Notes: generated by a model not told the origin, from the letters alone. Counted from the first letter of the stretch, positions 7,806 to 16,389 are shown. The stretch: 20,401 nucleotides of DNA from an uncultured Acetatifactor sp. (GCA_934394665.1 CAKRRS010000046.1:1-20401); one strand, 5' to 3'. Numbers and translations: made by a program.

Positions 7806-7845
7806 AAATAATATTGTGGCAGACCACAATATTATTTGTTATAAT
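7806..7845 (+). promoter_or_regulatory. gdpP promoter with overlapping 14-bp perfect palindrome
   Basis: AAATAATATTGTGG (7806-7819), loop CAGA, and CCACAATATTATTT (7824-7837) form a perfect 14-bp inverted repeat. It ends at the extended -10 TGTTATAAT (7837-7845), so the -35 region lies inside the palindrome and has no good -35 hexamer (TGGCAG at 17 bp). It could be an operator, a weak terminator for the upstream methyltransferase gene, or both. A further TTTGAC/GTCAAA inverted repeat lies just upstream, between about 7778 and 7806. Confidence 0.6.
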
Positions 7846-7883
7846 AGAAGTTGTCGAACGTAAACTTTGAGAGGTGTTCTTTC

Positions 7884-9935
7884 ATGAAAAAACGAATCAG
7901 ACTGAAAGGCAGGATCCGTACATATATCCAGTTTACGCTGTATCTGGGACTGCTTTTACTGGCAATCGATGCTGCGGTGTTTATGCTGGATTTCCGCGCG
8001 GGACTGCTTACCTTCGGATTTACGATTTTTTATTTTGCAATCACACTGACGCTGTATTTTTATAACAAGCCGATCATTATGAATGAACTGATCAGCTTTG
8101 CAACAGAATACGGACAGATCCAACGAAAGTTATTGCGGGATCTGGAAGTGCCTTATGCGCTTTTGGACGATGCCGGTAAGGTGATCTGGACGAATATCGC
8201 ATTTGAAAATACGGTGCATCAGCCCAAGGGTTATAACAAATCCATTACCTCTCTGTTCCCTACTATTACCAGGGACAGGCTTCCGGATGATTCCGGTGTG
8301 GATGAGGCACAATATGAACTCGAGTATGAGGGTAGTGAATATGTAGCAAAATTCCGTAAAATCTCTCTGAAAGAGATGGCGGAACACAGTGACATGATCG
8401 ATGCGGAGGGCTACAACGGCTATCTGATCGCCGTATATCTCTTCGATGAGACGGCGCTGCACATTGCATTGCAGGAAGTAGATGACCAGAGCCTGACCGT
8501 GGGAATGATCTATCTGGACAACTACGAGGAAGCACTGGAAAGTGTCGAGGAAGTCCGCAGATCTCTGCTGATCGCATTGATTGACCGTAAGGTAAATAAA
8601 TACATTGCGGCACTGGACGGCATCAGCAAGAAGCTGGAGAAGGACAAGTATCTGGTGATCATGCGTAAAAAGGCTGTTGCACAGCTGCAGGAGAGCCGGT
8701 TTGATCTCTTAGAAGAGGTCAAAACCGTGAATATCGGTAACGAGATGGCGGTGACCATCAGTATCGGTATCGGTCTGGACGGTCTGACTTATGCGCAGAA
8801 TTATGAGTTTGCGCGTACCGCAATTGACCTGGCATTGGGTCGTGGCGGTGATCAGGCGGTGATCAAGACGCCGGAGAGCATTACCTACTATGGCGGTAAG
8901 AGCCAGCAGATAGAGAAGAATACCCGTGTCAAGGCGAGAGTAAAAGCGCATGCGCTGCGTGAGATTATCACCGGCAAGGATCGTGTCATCGTCATGGGAC
9001 ACCGGATGCCGGATGTGGATAGTTTCGGATCGGCAGTCGGTATTTATCGGATTGCGCAGACTCTTGGCAGAAAAGCACACATTGTATTGAATGAGGCTAC
9101 GACTTCCGTACAGCCGCTGGTAGAGTTGTTCAAGAACAATCCCGAATACGACGAGGACATGATCATTACCAGCCAGCAGGCCATCGATATGGCAGGCAGC
9201 AATACGGTTCTGGTCGTCGTGGATGTCAACAAACCGTCTATCACAGAATGCCCGGATCTGCTTCGCTTCTGTAAATCCGTAGTGGTACTGGATCATCACA
9301 GACAGGGTACAGAAACAATCGAAAATGCGACATTGTCGTATGTAGAACCTTATGCGTCTTCGGCGTGTGAAATGGTATCTGAGATCTTGCAGTATACTTA
9401 TGACAATATCAAGATCCGGACCGAAGAAGCGGATTGTATGTATTCCGGTATTATGATTGATACGAATAACTTTATGACCAAGACCGGTGTCCGTACCTTT
9501 GAAGCTGCTGCGTTCCTGCGCAGAAACGGTGCAGATGTGACCCGTGTCAGAAAGCTGTTCCGTGAGGACGCAGCAGAATATAAAGCAAAAGCGGATGCTG
9601 TCAGCCAGGCAGAGATTTACAAGCAGTTTTTTGCCATCTCTCTGTGTACCGCAGAGGATCTGCCGAGTCCGACGATCATCGGTGCACAGGCAGCCAATGA
9701 ACTGCTGAATATCAAGGGAATTAAGGCAAGTTTTGTGCTCACGGATTATCAGGGGAAAATCTATGTCAGCGCCAGATCCATTGATGAAGTCAATGTACAG
9801 ATCATCATGGAGCGCATGGGTGGCGGCGGACATATGAATACCGCAGCCTGCCAGATGGAAGGCGTAGGCCTGGCGGAAGCAATCGGCGTGTTGAAACATA
9901 CCATCGATACGATGTTGGAGTCAGGTGAAATCTAA
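7884..9935 (+). CDS. gdpP: Cyclic-di-AMP phosphodiesterase GdpP (DHH family)
   Basis: 683 residues. Membrane-bound enzyme that hydrolyses c-di-AMP to pApA, controlling potassium and osmotic balance and wall stress. Order of domains: two membrane segments (about 15-35 and 41-60), a PAS-like domain (about 85-190), a degenerate GGDEF domain (about 200-330), then DHH and DHHA1. Metal ligands are visible: GHRMPDVDS (His373, Asp377, Asp379), VVVDV (Asp447), LDHHRQG (Asp470, His471, His472) and IDTNNF (Asp526). The DHHA1 signature GGGGHMNTAACQ (646-657) is intact. I chose the ATG at 7884, which has GAGAGG at a good distance; an earlier in-frame ATG at 7851 lies only about six bases beyond the -10 element, roughly at the predicted transcript start, and lacks a binding site. 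rplI starts 38 bp downstream, so gdpP-rplI-dnaB is probably one operon. Confidence 0.96.
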   Translation: MKKRIRLKGRIRTYIQFTLYLGLLLLAIDAAVFMLDFRAGLLTFGFTIFYFAITLTLYFYNKPIIMNELISFATEYGQIQRKLLRDLEVPYALLDDAGKVIWTNIAFENTVHQPKGYNKSITSLFPTITRDRLPDDSGVDEAQYELEYEGSEYVAKFRKISLKEMAEHSDMIDAEGYNGYLIAVYLFDETALHIALQEVDDQSLTVGMIYLDNYEEALESVEEVRRSLLIALIDRKVNKYIAALDGISKKLEKDKYLVIMRKKAVAQLQESRFDLLEEVKTVNIGNEMAVTISIGIGLDGLTYAQNYEFARTAIDLALGRGGDQAVIKTPESITYYGGKSQQIEKNTRVKARVKAHALREIITGKDRVIVMGHRMPDVDSFGSAVGIYRIAQTLGRKAHIVLNEATTSVQPLVELFKNNPEYDEDMIITSQQAIDMAGSNTVLVVVDVNKPSITECPDLLRFCKSVVVLDHHRQGTETIENATLSYVEPYASSACEMVSEILQYTYDNIKIRTEEADCMYSGIMIDTNNFMTKTGVRTFEAAAFLRRNGADVTRVRKLFREDAAEYKAKADAVSQAEIYKQFFAISLCTAEDLPSPTIIGAQAANELLNIKGIKASFVLTDYQGKIYVSARSIDEVNVQIIMERMGGGGHMNTAACQMEGVGLAEAIGVLKHTIDTMLESGEI

Positions 9936-9973
9936 TGGATGAGCGGTTATTTTAGGAAAGGCAGGTTTAGAAT

Positions 9974-10420
9974 ATGAAAATTATTTTACTTCAGGATGAA
10001 AAGAAGTTAGGAAAAAAGGGAGAGATTATCGAAGCAAGTGAGGGATATGCAAGAAATTATATTTTACCGAAGAAGATCGGTGTCGAAGCAACCTCCAAGA
10101 ATCTGAATGATCTGAAGCTCCATAAGGCAAATGAGGAAAAGATTGCCCAGGAGAATCTGGATGGCGCCAAAGCGCTGGCAGCAGAACTGGAGACCAAACA
10201 GGTTGTGGTAAAGATCAAAGCCGGAGAGGGTGGCAAGACATTCGGTTCCGTATCTTCCAAAGAAATTGCCACAGCATGTAAGGAACAGCACAATATTGAA
10301 ATTGACAAGAAGAAGATTCAGCTTCCGGAAGCACTCAAGAACTTTGGATCTTACGAAGTTACAGTAAAGCTTCATCCCCAGGTAGCTGCGAAATTAGTGG
10401 TGAAAGTTACGGAGGCATAG
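9974..10420 (+). CDS. rplI: 50S ribosomal protein L9
   Basis: 148 residues, the full length of L9, which bridges 23S rRNA near the L1 stalk and limits frameshifting. The N-domain (1-50) carries MKIILLQDEKKLGKKGEI and the GYARNYILPKK rRNA-binding segment. A long connecting helix follows (about 40-75), and the C-domain has the GGKTFGSVSSKEIA segment. GGCAGG lies eight bases before the ATG. Its stop is eight bases before the dnaB start, and its last codons carry the dnaB ribosome binding site. Confidence 0.96.
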   Translation: MKIILLQDEKKLGKKGEIIEASEGYARNYILPKKIGVEATSKNLNDLKLHKANEEKIAQENLDGAKALAAELETKQVVVKIKAGEGGKTFGSVSSKEIATACKEQHNIEIDKKKIQLPEALKNFGSYEVTVKLHPQVAAKLVVKVTEA

Positions 10421-10427
10421 ATACCCC

Positions 10428-11795
10428 ATGCCTGAAATGGATGAAAACGTAATCAAACGGATTATGCCGCACAGTCTGGAGGCAGAGCAGTCGGTAATCG
10501 GATCCATGTTCATCGATGCGGAAGCGATTGCGGCAGCGACGGAACAGATTTCCGGTGACGATTTTTATAACAGACAGTACGGCATTGTATTTGATACGAT
10601 TGTGGAACTGAATAATGAAGGAAAACCGATTGATTTTGTAACGTTGCAGGATCGTCTGAGAGCAAAAGAAGATGTTCCGCCGGAAGTCAGTGGGCTGGAC
10701 TTTTTAACCAATCTGATCGCGGCGGTTCCTACCTCTGCAAATATCAAGTATTATGCAGGGATTGTTGCGGAAAAGGCGACACTCAGACGTCTGATCCGTA
10801 CGAACGAAGAGATTGCCAATACCTGCTACAGCGGCAAGGAAAGCCTGGATACGATTCTGGAAAGCACTGAGAGCAAGATCAATGAAGTAGTGCAGAAGAA
10901 AAACGTCAAGGAATTCGTACCGATCCGTACTGTTGTCATGAATGCCATGGACAAGATTGAAAAAGCGTCCAAATTGCATGGAACAGTTACCGGTATTGCG
11001 ACCGGTTTTATTGATCTGGATTATCGTACTGCTGGCATGCAGCCTTCCGATCTGGTACTGATTGCGGCCCGTCCTTCCATGGGTAAGACGGCATTTGTAT
11101 TGAATATTGCACAGCAGGTAGCGTTTAAACAGAATCTGCCGGTGGCTATTTTTAGTCTGGAAATGAGTAAGGAGCAGCTGATTAACCGTATGTTTTCTCT
11201 GGAGTCCAGCGTGGATGCCCAGAAGCTTCGTACCGGTCAGCTGAATGATCAGGAATGGGAACGCCTGATTGAGAGCGCCGGCATTATTGGAAAATCCAAG
11301 CTTATGATAGATGACACTCCCGGTATCAGTATTGCCGAACTTCGTTCCAAATGCAGAAGAATGAAGCAGGAAAACGGTTTGTCCATGATCATCATCGACT
11401 ACTTACAGTTGATGTCCGGCAGCGGCGGCAGAAGCAGCGATTCCAGACAGCAGGAGATCTCAGATATTTCCAGATCCTTGAAGGCGGTAGCCAGAGAGCT
11501 GTCGGTACCGGTACTGGCACTGTCACAGCTGAGCCGAGCAGTAGAGCAGAGACCGGATCACAGACCGATGCTTTCCGACCTGCGTGAGTCCGGAGCTATT
11601 GAGCAGGATGCCGACGTGGTAATGTTTATCTATCGAGACGATTATTACAATCACGACTCACCGGATAAAGGAATATCGGAAATCATTATCGCTAAACAGA
11701 GAAACGGCCCGATCGGAACTGTACAGTTGGCATGGCTGCCGCAGTATACCAAGTTTGCCAATCTGGAACCTGACAGAAAAAAAGCAGATTTTTAG
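10428..11795 (+). CDS. dnaB: Replicative DNA helicase
   Basis: 455 residues. Hexameric ATP-driven helicase that unwinds DNA at the fork and binds primase through its N-domain. The N-terminal domain (about 12-115) opens with MPHSLEAEQSVIGSMF. The RecA-like domain has Walker A ARPSMGKT (214-221), Walker B IIIDYLQLM (321-329), LALSQLSR (363-370) and DLRESGAIEQDADVV (384-398) with the arginine-finger region. No intein or insertion interrupts the usual sites. GGAGG lies 12 bases before the ATG, a slightly long spacing, inside the end of rplI. The next in-frame Met (residue 4) would be worse placed. A terminator begins 8 bp after the stop. Confidence 0.97.
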   Translation: MPEMDENVIKRIMPHSLEAEQSVIGSMFIDAEAIAAATEQISGDDFYNRQYGIVFDTIVELNNEGKPIDFVTLQDRLRAKEDVPPEVSGLDFLTNLIAAVPTSANIKYYAGIVAEKATLRRLIRTNEEIANTCYSGKESLDTILESTESKINEVVQKKNVKEFVPIRTVVMNAMDKIEKASKLHGTVTGIATGFIDLDYRTAGMQPSDLVLIAARPSMGKTAFVLNIAQQVAFKQNLPVAIFSLEMSKEQLINRMFSLESSVDAQKLRTGQLNDQEWERLIESAGIIGKSKLMIDDTPGISIAELRSKCRRMKQENGLSMIIIDYLQLMSGSGGRSSDSRQQEISDISRSLKAVARELSVPVLALSQLSRAVEQRPDHRPMLSDLRESGAIEQDADVVMFIYRDDYYNHDSPDKGISEIIIAKQRNGPIGTVQLAWLPQYTKFANLEPDRKKADF

Positions 11796-11803
11796 CATAC
11801 AAA

Positions 11804-11846
11804 AGAGAACAAGTAAGGGAAAATCCCCTCTACCTGTTCTCTTTTT
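11804..11846 (+). terminator. Intrinsic terminator after dnaB
   Basis: AGAGAACA (11804-11811) pairs with TGTTCTCT (11835-11842). The inner pairs GTA/TAC and GGGA/TCCC are separated by small mismatches around an AAA loop. A T-run reaches 11846. It ends the gdpP-rplI-dnaB transcript. Confidence 0.85.
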
Positions 11847-11909
11847 CGTTATGGAAACCGTTTTACAATTTTGAGAACACGAGATCATTGTATTTGAAAG
11901 GAGAAGTAT

Positions 11910-12791
11910 ATGGGAGAGTATTTGTTGATTTCAGATGCAGCAAGACAAGTAAAGGTAGAAAGCCATGTGCTGCGCTATTGGGAGGAGGAATTACACCTTC
12001 CCATCAAAAGAAACGAACTGGGGCACCGTTATTACACGAAAGAGGACGTGGAGCGTTTTAAAGAGATTAAGAGCATGAAAGAGAGAGGGTTACAATTGAA
12101 AGCGATTAAGTTGATCTTAAGAGACGGAAAACTGGATGTTCTGACAAATGAAAACAGTACGGTAGAACACACACATCCCACCTGCTATGATGAAGTGCAT
12201 TCTAAAGAACAGTGTTCTGATAAACAAAATCCAACGGAACCTCGTATGGCAATAGAAATTGTGGACTCCCGGTCTGAGCAACAAGAAAAAGAAAGCGTGT
12301 GTGTGGTGCCGGAGCGGACAGTGCCTGAGAAAGTAATGGAGAGCAGGGAAGACAAGGCAAAAAGACTGCAATGGCTTTTGCAACAACTGATTCGGGAAGC
12401 TGTCAGGGAGAATAACCAGGAATTATGCAGAGAACTAAAGGAAAGTATGGTAAAAGAGCTGGACTACCAATTCCGTAGCAGGGAGGAGTGGGAAGAAGAA
12501 CGCGACCGTAAGCTGGAACAGCGAAACGAGGCGTATTATCAGAAGATGGATGAGCTTTTACGTAAAAAAACGCGTGGAGAACTGCGAAGACAGCAAAAGA
12601 GCGACAAGAAATCGAAGGATACAAAGGAAGTCAGGAAAACAGATCGCGGAAATGATTTAAAAGATGAGAGAAATTCAAGGGAACAAAAGTTAAATGAACA
12701 AGAAAAAACGCAACGGGGAGCAGAGGCAGGGCAGAAGCAGATACAAAAAACAGAAGAAAATAATAAAAAGAAAAGGCATTTCATTTTCTGA
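11910..12791 (+). CDS. MerR-family DNA-binding protein with long charged coiled-coil tail
   Basis: 293 residues. The first 70 form a MerR winged helix-turn-helix: ISDAARQVKVESHVLRYWEEE (given as residues 7-27; key features are the helix-turn-helix and RYWE), then LGHRYYTKEDVERF (37-50) and a KSMKERGLQLKAIKLIL helix. No cysteine-based effector site follows. Instead there is a low-complexity linker (about 75-145) and a highly charged helical region (about 147-293) rich in Glu, Lys, Arg and Gln, probably a coiled coil, ending KKKRHFIF. This plan resembles RacA-like and other MerR-headed structural DNA-binding proteins more than metal or drug sensors. The resemblance is architectural only, so I give no gene name. 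An AAAGGAG site precedes the ATG by seven bases. The final codons also form a terminator for the opposite strand. Confidence 0.8.
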   Translation: MGEYLLISDAARQVKVESHVLRYWEEELHLPIKRNELGHRYYTKEDVERFKEIKSMKERGLQLKAIKLILRDGKLDVLTNENSTVEHTHPTCYDEVHSKEQCSDKQNPTEPRMAIEIVDSRSEQQEKESVCVVPERTVPEKVMESREDKAKRLQWLLQQLIREAVRENNQELCRELKESMVKELDYQFRSREEWEEERDRKLEQRNEAYYQKMDELLRKKTRGELRRQQKSDKKSKDTKEVRKTDRGNDLKDERNSREQKLNEQEKTQRGAEAGQKQIQKTEENNKKKRHFIF

Positions 12792-12799
12792 AATGCCTT
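12765..12799 (-). terminator. Terminator of the ferredoxin gene, inside the end of the MerR-type gene
   Basis: AAGGCATTTCA (12773-12783) pairs perfectly with TGAAATGCCTT (12789-12799) around a 5-nt loop. The A-rich stretch at 12765-12774 becomes a U-run on the minus strand, so the signal works for the ferredoxin transcript. On the plus strand no T-run follows, so read-through from the MerR-type gene may not stop here. Confidence 0.8.
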
Positions 12800-12827
12800 C
12801 CCGGTGTTGCGTTTTCAATTTAGAAAA

Positions 12828-12998
12828 TTAGTCTTCTGCGATAGCACCTACGGGGCACTGACCTGCGCAGGAACCGCAGCTGATGCACTTATCTGCATCA
12901 ATTTCAAACTTTCCGTCACCCATGCTGATAGCGCCTACGGGGCACTGTGCTTCACAAGCTCCACATGCTACACAAGCATCACCAATAACAAATGCCAT
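12828..12998 (-). CDS. 2[4Fe-4S] ferredoxin
   Basis: A 56-residue clostridial-type ferredoxin, a low-potential cytoplasmic electron carrier. Two CxxCxxCxxxCP clusters are visible: CVACGACEAQCP (Cys9, 12, 15, 19) and CISCGSCAGQCP (Cys38, 41, 44, 48), each followed by VGAI, with the usual pseudo-twofold symmetry. Length is normal and all eight ligands are present. The start is set by AGGAGG eight bases upstream of the ATG. It is monocistronic: it has its own promoter (13070-13098) and terminator. The adjacent pfl genes suggest use in fermentative redox metabolism, but the partner enzymes are not in this window. Confidence 0.96.
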   Translation of the reverse strand: MAFVIGDACVACGACEAQCPVGAISMGDGKFEIDADKCISCGSCAGQCPVGAIAED

Positions 12999-13038
12999 AA
13001 TCTTTTCCTCCTATTATGCGTGCATCAAATTGTCATGT

Positions 13039-13056
13039 TTGATACAAATTTATCAA
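13039..13056. promoter_or_regulatory. Rex-like palindrome in the ferredoxin leader
   Basis: TTGATACAAATTTATCAA is an 18-bp palindrome whose TTGATA and TATCAA arms match exactly. It starts about 7 nt downstream of the predicted ferredoxin transcription start, a repressor position. It resembles the Rex consensus (TTGTTAA-N4-TTAACAA) apart from paired changes. The FNR consensus has a shorter spacer. The regulator is inferred only. Confidence 0.4.
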
Positions 13057-13069
13057 TATCACTATCTGT

Positions 13070-13098
13070 ATTGTAATATAAATGAGTCTTGAATACAA
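13070..13098 (-). promoter_or_regulatory. Promoter of the ferredoxin gene
   Basis: On the minus strand TTGTAT (13093-13098), a 17-bp spacer and TACAAT (13070-13075), about 72 nt before the start codon. It lies just beyond the pflA stop, supporting independent transcription of the ferredoxin. Confidence 0.65.
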
Positions 13099-13136
13099 GT
13101 CTTATTTCATATTTTTTATCAATAGTTTCGTTCTGA

Positions 13137-13871
13137 TTAATACTTACTGAACTCCAGAATCTTTTTCGCATTCTGGATTCTGTCCTCAGTGGGAGGCTCG
13201 ACACCCTCTAATTTATAGGGGATTCCGAGTTCTTTCCATTTATATTCACCTAAGGTGTGATAGGGAAGGACTTCTACCTTCATGACGGTATCCAAAGTGT
13301 CAATGAATTCTCTTGTCTTCTTCAGGTATTCGTCGTTGTCGGTAATTCCGGGTACCAGTACATGACGGATCCACATGGGAATCCCCTGCTCAGAGAGGTA
13401 TCTTGCGCAGTCCAGAATATTTTTGTTGGTGTGTCCGGTCAGCTTTTTATGTTCCTCGTCGTCGATATGCTTGATATCCAGCATAACAAGATCGGTATAT
13501 TTCAATAGTTCGTTAAACTTGGAGAAGAAGGGTTCTTCTCTGGTAAAAGGCTGTGCAGAAGTATCAAGGTTAGTGTTGATGCCTCTTTCATGTGCCTTGC
13601 GGAACAAGTCAATCAAAAAGTCAATCTGTAATAAAGCTTCACCGCCACTGACAGTGATACCGCCTTCTTTGCCCCAGTAGCTGCGGAAGCGCTCTGCTTT
13701 GTCCAGAAGCTCGTCTGCAGTCTGCAGATTGTCGGTATCGGGATTCCAGGTATCTACATTATGGCAATACTGACAACGCATATTGCATCCTTTGAGGAAG
13801 ATGAGATAACGGATGCCGGGGCCGTCTACTGCTCCGAAGGATTCTAATGAGTGAATTCTGCCTTTGATCAT
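13137..13871 (-). CDS. pflA: Pyruvate formate-lyase activating enzyme (radical SAM)
   Basis: 244 residues. Uses a [4Fe-4S] cluster and S-adenosylmethionine to install the glycyl radical on PflB under anaerobic conditions. The cluster motif is CNMRCQYC (Cys29, 33, 36), followed by VSGGEALLQ (74-82) and a radical-SAM barrel. SFGAVDGPGIRYLIFLKGC (11-29) is typical of PFL activases, and no extra ferredoxin-like insert is present, which argues against glycerol-dehydratase or choline-lyase activases. I chose the ATG at 13871 because it has GGAG nine bases upstream. Earlier in-frame ATGs at 13889 and further out run through the intergenic hairpin and lack a good site. It lies 117 bp after pflB and is separated from it by a terminator-like hairpin. 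Confidence 0.94.
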   Translation of the reverse strand: MIKGRIHSLESFGAVDGPGIRYLIFLKGCNMRCQYCHNVDTWNPDTDNLQTADELLDKAERFRSYWGKEGGITVSGGEALLQIDFLIDLFRKAHERGINTNLDTSAQPFTREEPFFSKFNELLKYTDLVMLDIKHIDDEEHKKLTGHTNKNILDCARYLSEQGIPMWIRHVLVPGITDNDEYLKKTREFIDTLDTVMKVEVLPYHTLGEYKWKELGIPYKLEGVEPPTEDRIQNAKKILEFSKY

Positions 13872-13921
13872 AGTAATCGTCTCCATTCTCTGCCATGCAG
13901 GCAGCTTAGGGGTAGTATTTA

Positions 13922-13950
13922 CAAAAAGGAGCCGGACAATACTGCCCGGC
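13922..13950 (-). terminator. Terminator-like hairpin between pflB and pflA
   Basis: GCCGGGCA (13943-13950 read on the minus strand) pairs with TGTCCGGC around a GTAT loop, 8 bp with one G-U pair, followed by TCCTTTTT. It sits between co-directional pflB and pflA with no obvious promoter after it, so it probably gives partial termination. Confidence 0.7.
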
Positions 13951-13988
13951 CCCATGTACATCAAATTATCTTAGAAACCTGGTTGAGA

Positions 13989-16256
13989 TTAAAGTCTCTT
14001 ATGGCAGGTTCTTGCGATAACATCATCCTGCTGTTCCTTGGTCAGGCTGATGAACTTAACAGCATAACCGGATACACGGATGGTGAAGTTAGCGTACTCA
14101 GGCTTCTCAGGATGTGCCTGTGCATCTAACAGCTTCTCGGTACCGAATACGTTAACGTTGAGGTGATGAGCACCACGATCAAAGTAACCATCCATTACAC
14201 GTACCAGAGTAGCTTTCTGCTCGTCAAGGTCGTGACCAAGAGCGGAAGGAGCCATGGTCTGGGTATTGGAGATACCATCCAGAGCATACTCATAAGGCAG
14301 CTTAGCTACAGAGTTCAGGGAAGCAAGCAGACCGCTCTGCTCAGCACCATAAGAAGGTGAAGCACCGGGAGCGAAAGGCTTGTAAGCTTCTCTACCGTCA
14401 GGCAGAGCACCGGTAGCCTTACCATATACAACGTTAGAAGTAATGGTCAGGATAGAGGTGGTAGGCTCGGAATTTCTGTAGGTCTTGTTCTTCTTGATCT
14501 TCTCCATGAAGGTCTTCAGAAGCCATACAGCGAATTCATCAGCTCTGGGATCATCGTTACCGTATTTAGGGAAGTCACCTTCGGTCTTGAAGTCGATAGC
14601 ACAACCCTGATCATCACGGATCACTTTAACCTTAGCATACTTAATAGCGGACAGGGAGTCAGCTACGTGGGACAGACCTGCAATACCGGTTGCGAAGGTT
14701 CTTCTTACGTCGGTATCGATCAGAGCCATCTCAGCTGCTTCGTAGTAGTACTTATCATGCATGTAGTGGATCAGGTTCAGGATGTTAACATACAGAGCTG
14801 CACACCAGTCAAGCATGATGTCATATTTATGCATAACTTCGTCGAAGTCAAGGTACTCGGAAGTAATAGGAGCGATTTCAGGACCACACTGCATATGTTT
14901 GCCGTTCTTGTCCAGATGCTTCTCATCCTTACCACCGTTGATAGCGTACAGTAAGCACTTAGCCAGGTTAGCACGAGCACCGAAGAACTGGATCTCCTTA
15001 CCGGTCTGGGTAGCGGATACGCAGCAGCAGATGCTGTAGTCATCGCCCCAGATAGGCTTCATAACGTCATCGTTCTCATACTGGATGGAAGATGTGGTTA
15101 CGGAAATCTTAGCAGCGTACTTCTTGAAGTTAGCAGGCAGAGCGCTGGAGTACAGAACGGTCAGGTTCGGCTCGGGGCTAGGTCCCATGTTCTCCAGAGT
15201 ATGCAGGAAACGGAAGTCGTTCTTGGTAACCATATGACGACCGTCCATGCCGATACCACCAACTTCCAGAGTAGCCCATACAGGGTCACCGGAGAACAGC
15301 TGGTTGTAAGAAGGAATACGAGCGAACTTAACCATACGGAACTTCATGGTCAGATGGTCGATCAGCTCCTGAGCTTCTTTCTCGGTCAGGGTGCCTTCCT
15401 TTAAGTCTCTTTCAATATAGATATCCAGGAAAGTGGAGATACGTCCAACGGACATAGCTGCACCGTTCTGGGTCTTGATAGCTGCCAGGTAACCGAAGTA
15501 TAACCACTGGATAGCTTCCTTAGCGTTGGTAGCGGGAGCGGAAATATCGTAGCCGTAGATCTTAGCCATTTCCTTCATTCCCTGCAGAGCCTTGATCTGA
15601 TCAGCGATCTCTTCTCTCAGACGGATGGTCTCCTCATCCATAACGCCGTTGCCACAGTTCTTCTTATCCTTCTGCTTCTGAGCGATCAGGAAATCGATAC
15701 CGTACAGAGCAACTCTTCTGTAGTCGCCTACGATACGTCCACGACCGTAAGTATCAGGCAGACCGGTTACGATATGGGTATGACGAGCAACCTTCATCTC
15801 ATCGGTATAAGCATCAAATACTGCCTGGTTGTGGGTCTTGTGATACTCATTGAAGATCTGATCATACTTGGGATTTACTTCATAGCCATAGGTGCTTGCA
15901 GCCTGCTGAGCCATCTTGATACCACCATAAGGCATGAATGCTCTCTTTAAGGGCTTGTCTGTCTGCAGACCAACGATCTGCTCCAGATCCTTCATAGACT
16001 CATCGATATAGCCAGGACCATAAGCGGTCAGTCCGGATACAACCTCGGTCTCACATTCCAGAACGCCGTCATGCTCACGCTCTTCTTTCTGTAACTCCTG
16101 AAGTCTGCCCCAAAGCTTATCAGTTGCTTCGGTAGATCCTTCCAGGAAGCTCTCATCTCCATCATACGGAGTGTAGTTGGTCTGGATGAAGTTACGTACA
16201 TTGACGTCTACATCCCAATGGCCATCTTTTTTAAAGCCTCTCCATGCTTCTGCCAT
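13989..16256 (-). CDS. pflB: Formate C-acetyltransferase (pyruvate formate-lyase)
   Basis: 755 residues. Glycyl-radical enzyme converting pyruvate and CoA to acetyl-CoA and formate, the main anaerobic pyruvate-splitting step in many fermenters. The active-site cysteine pair lies in [13 protein letters not shown] (Cys411 and Cys412, with an extra Cys410). The C-terminal glycyl-radical loop is [10 protein letters not shown] with Gly730. [17 protein letters not shown] and [13 protein letters not shown] are also diagnostic. Length equals the E. coli type, so it is a true PFL rather than a diol dehydratase or choline lyase. AGGAGG lies eleven bases upstream of the ATG. Its own strong promoter is at 16348-16377 and pflA follows downstream. 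Oxygen cleaves such enzymes at the radical glycine, so this gene implies an anaerobic life. Confidence 0.97.
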   Translation of the reverse strand: MAEAWRGFKKDGHWDVDVNVRNFIQTNYTPYDGDESFLEGSTEATDKLWGRLQELQKEEREHDGVLECETEVVSGLTAYGPGYIDESMKDLEQIVGLQTDKPLKRAFMPYGGIKMAQQAASTYGYEVNPKYDQIFNEYHKTHNQAVFDAYTDEMKVARHTHIVTGLPDTYGRGRIVGDYRRVALYGIDFLIAQKQKDKKNCGNGVMDEETIRLREEIADQIKALQGMKEMAKIYGYDISAPATNAKEAIQWLYFGYLAAIKTQNGAAMSVGRISTFLDIYIERDLKEGTLTEKEAQELIDHLTMKFRMVKFARIPSYNQLFSGDPVWATLEVGGIGMDGRHMVTKNDFRFLHTLENMGPSPEPNLTVLYSSALPANFKKYAAKISVTTSSIQYENDDVMKPIWGDDYSICCCVSATQTGKEIQFFGARANLAKCLLYAINGGKDEKHLDKNGKHMQCGPEIAPITSEYLDFDEVMHKYDIMLDWCAALYVNILNLIHYMHDKYYYEAAEMALIDTDVRRTFATGIAGLSHVADSLSAIKYAKVKVIRDDQGCAIDFKTEGDFPKYGNDDPRADEFAVWLLKTFMEKIKKNKTYRNSEPTTSILTITSNVVYGKATGALPDGREAYKPFAPGASPSYGAEQSGLLASLNSVAKLPYEYALDGISNTQTMAPSALGHDLDEQKATLVRVMDGYFDRGAHHLNVNVFGTEKLLDAQAHPEKPEYANFTIRVSGYAVKFISLTKEQQDDVIARTCHKRL

Positions 16257-16347
16257 GAAAATTTACCTCCTTCTGGTAAAAACAATTAATATTATCAACT
16301 GGGAGTATCGGTTTTGCTGATATCCCAAGCTGTTTCTTTACGATAAA

Positions 16348-16377
16348 AGTGTACTACCTGACAAGGGTAAGTGTCAA
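16348..16377 (-). promoter_or_regulatory. pflB promoter
   Basis: On the minus strand TTGACA (16372-16377), an 18-bp spacer and TACACT (16348-16353). The predicted start is near 16341, giving a leader of about 85 nt. The perfect -35 fits a highly expressed fermentation gene. Confidence 0.7.
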
Positions 16378-16389
16378 CCTTTTTGCGCA

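Noticed and set aside
8709..9899. 396-codon open frame antisense to gdpP
   Set aside because: Lies wholly opposite a fully conserved gdpP reading frame; His/Cys-rich sequence without family motifs.
13039..13056. FNR/CRP box at the ferredoxin leader
   Set aside because: The TTGAT/ATCAA arms match but the spacer is 8 rather than 4, so a Rex-like reading fits better.
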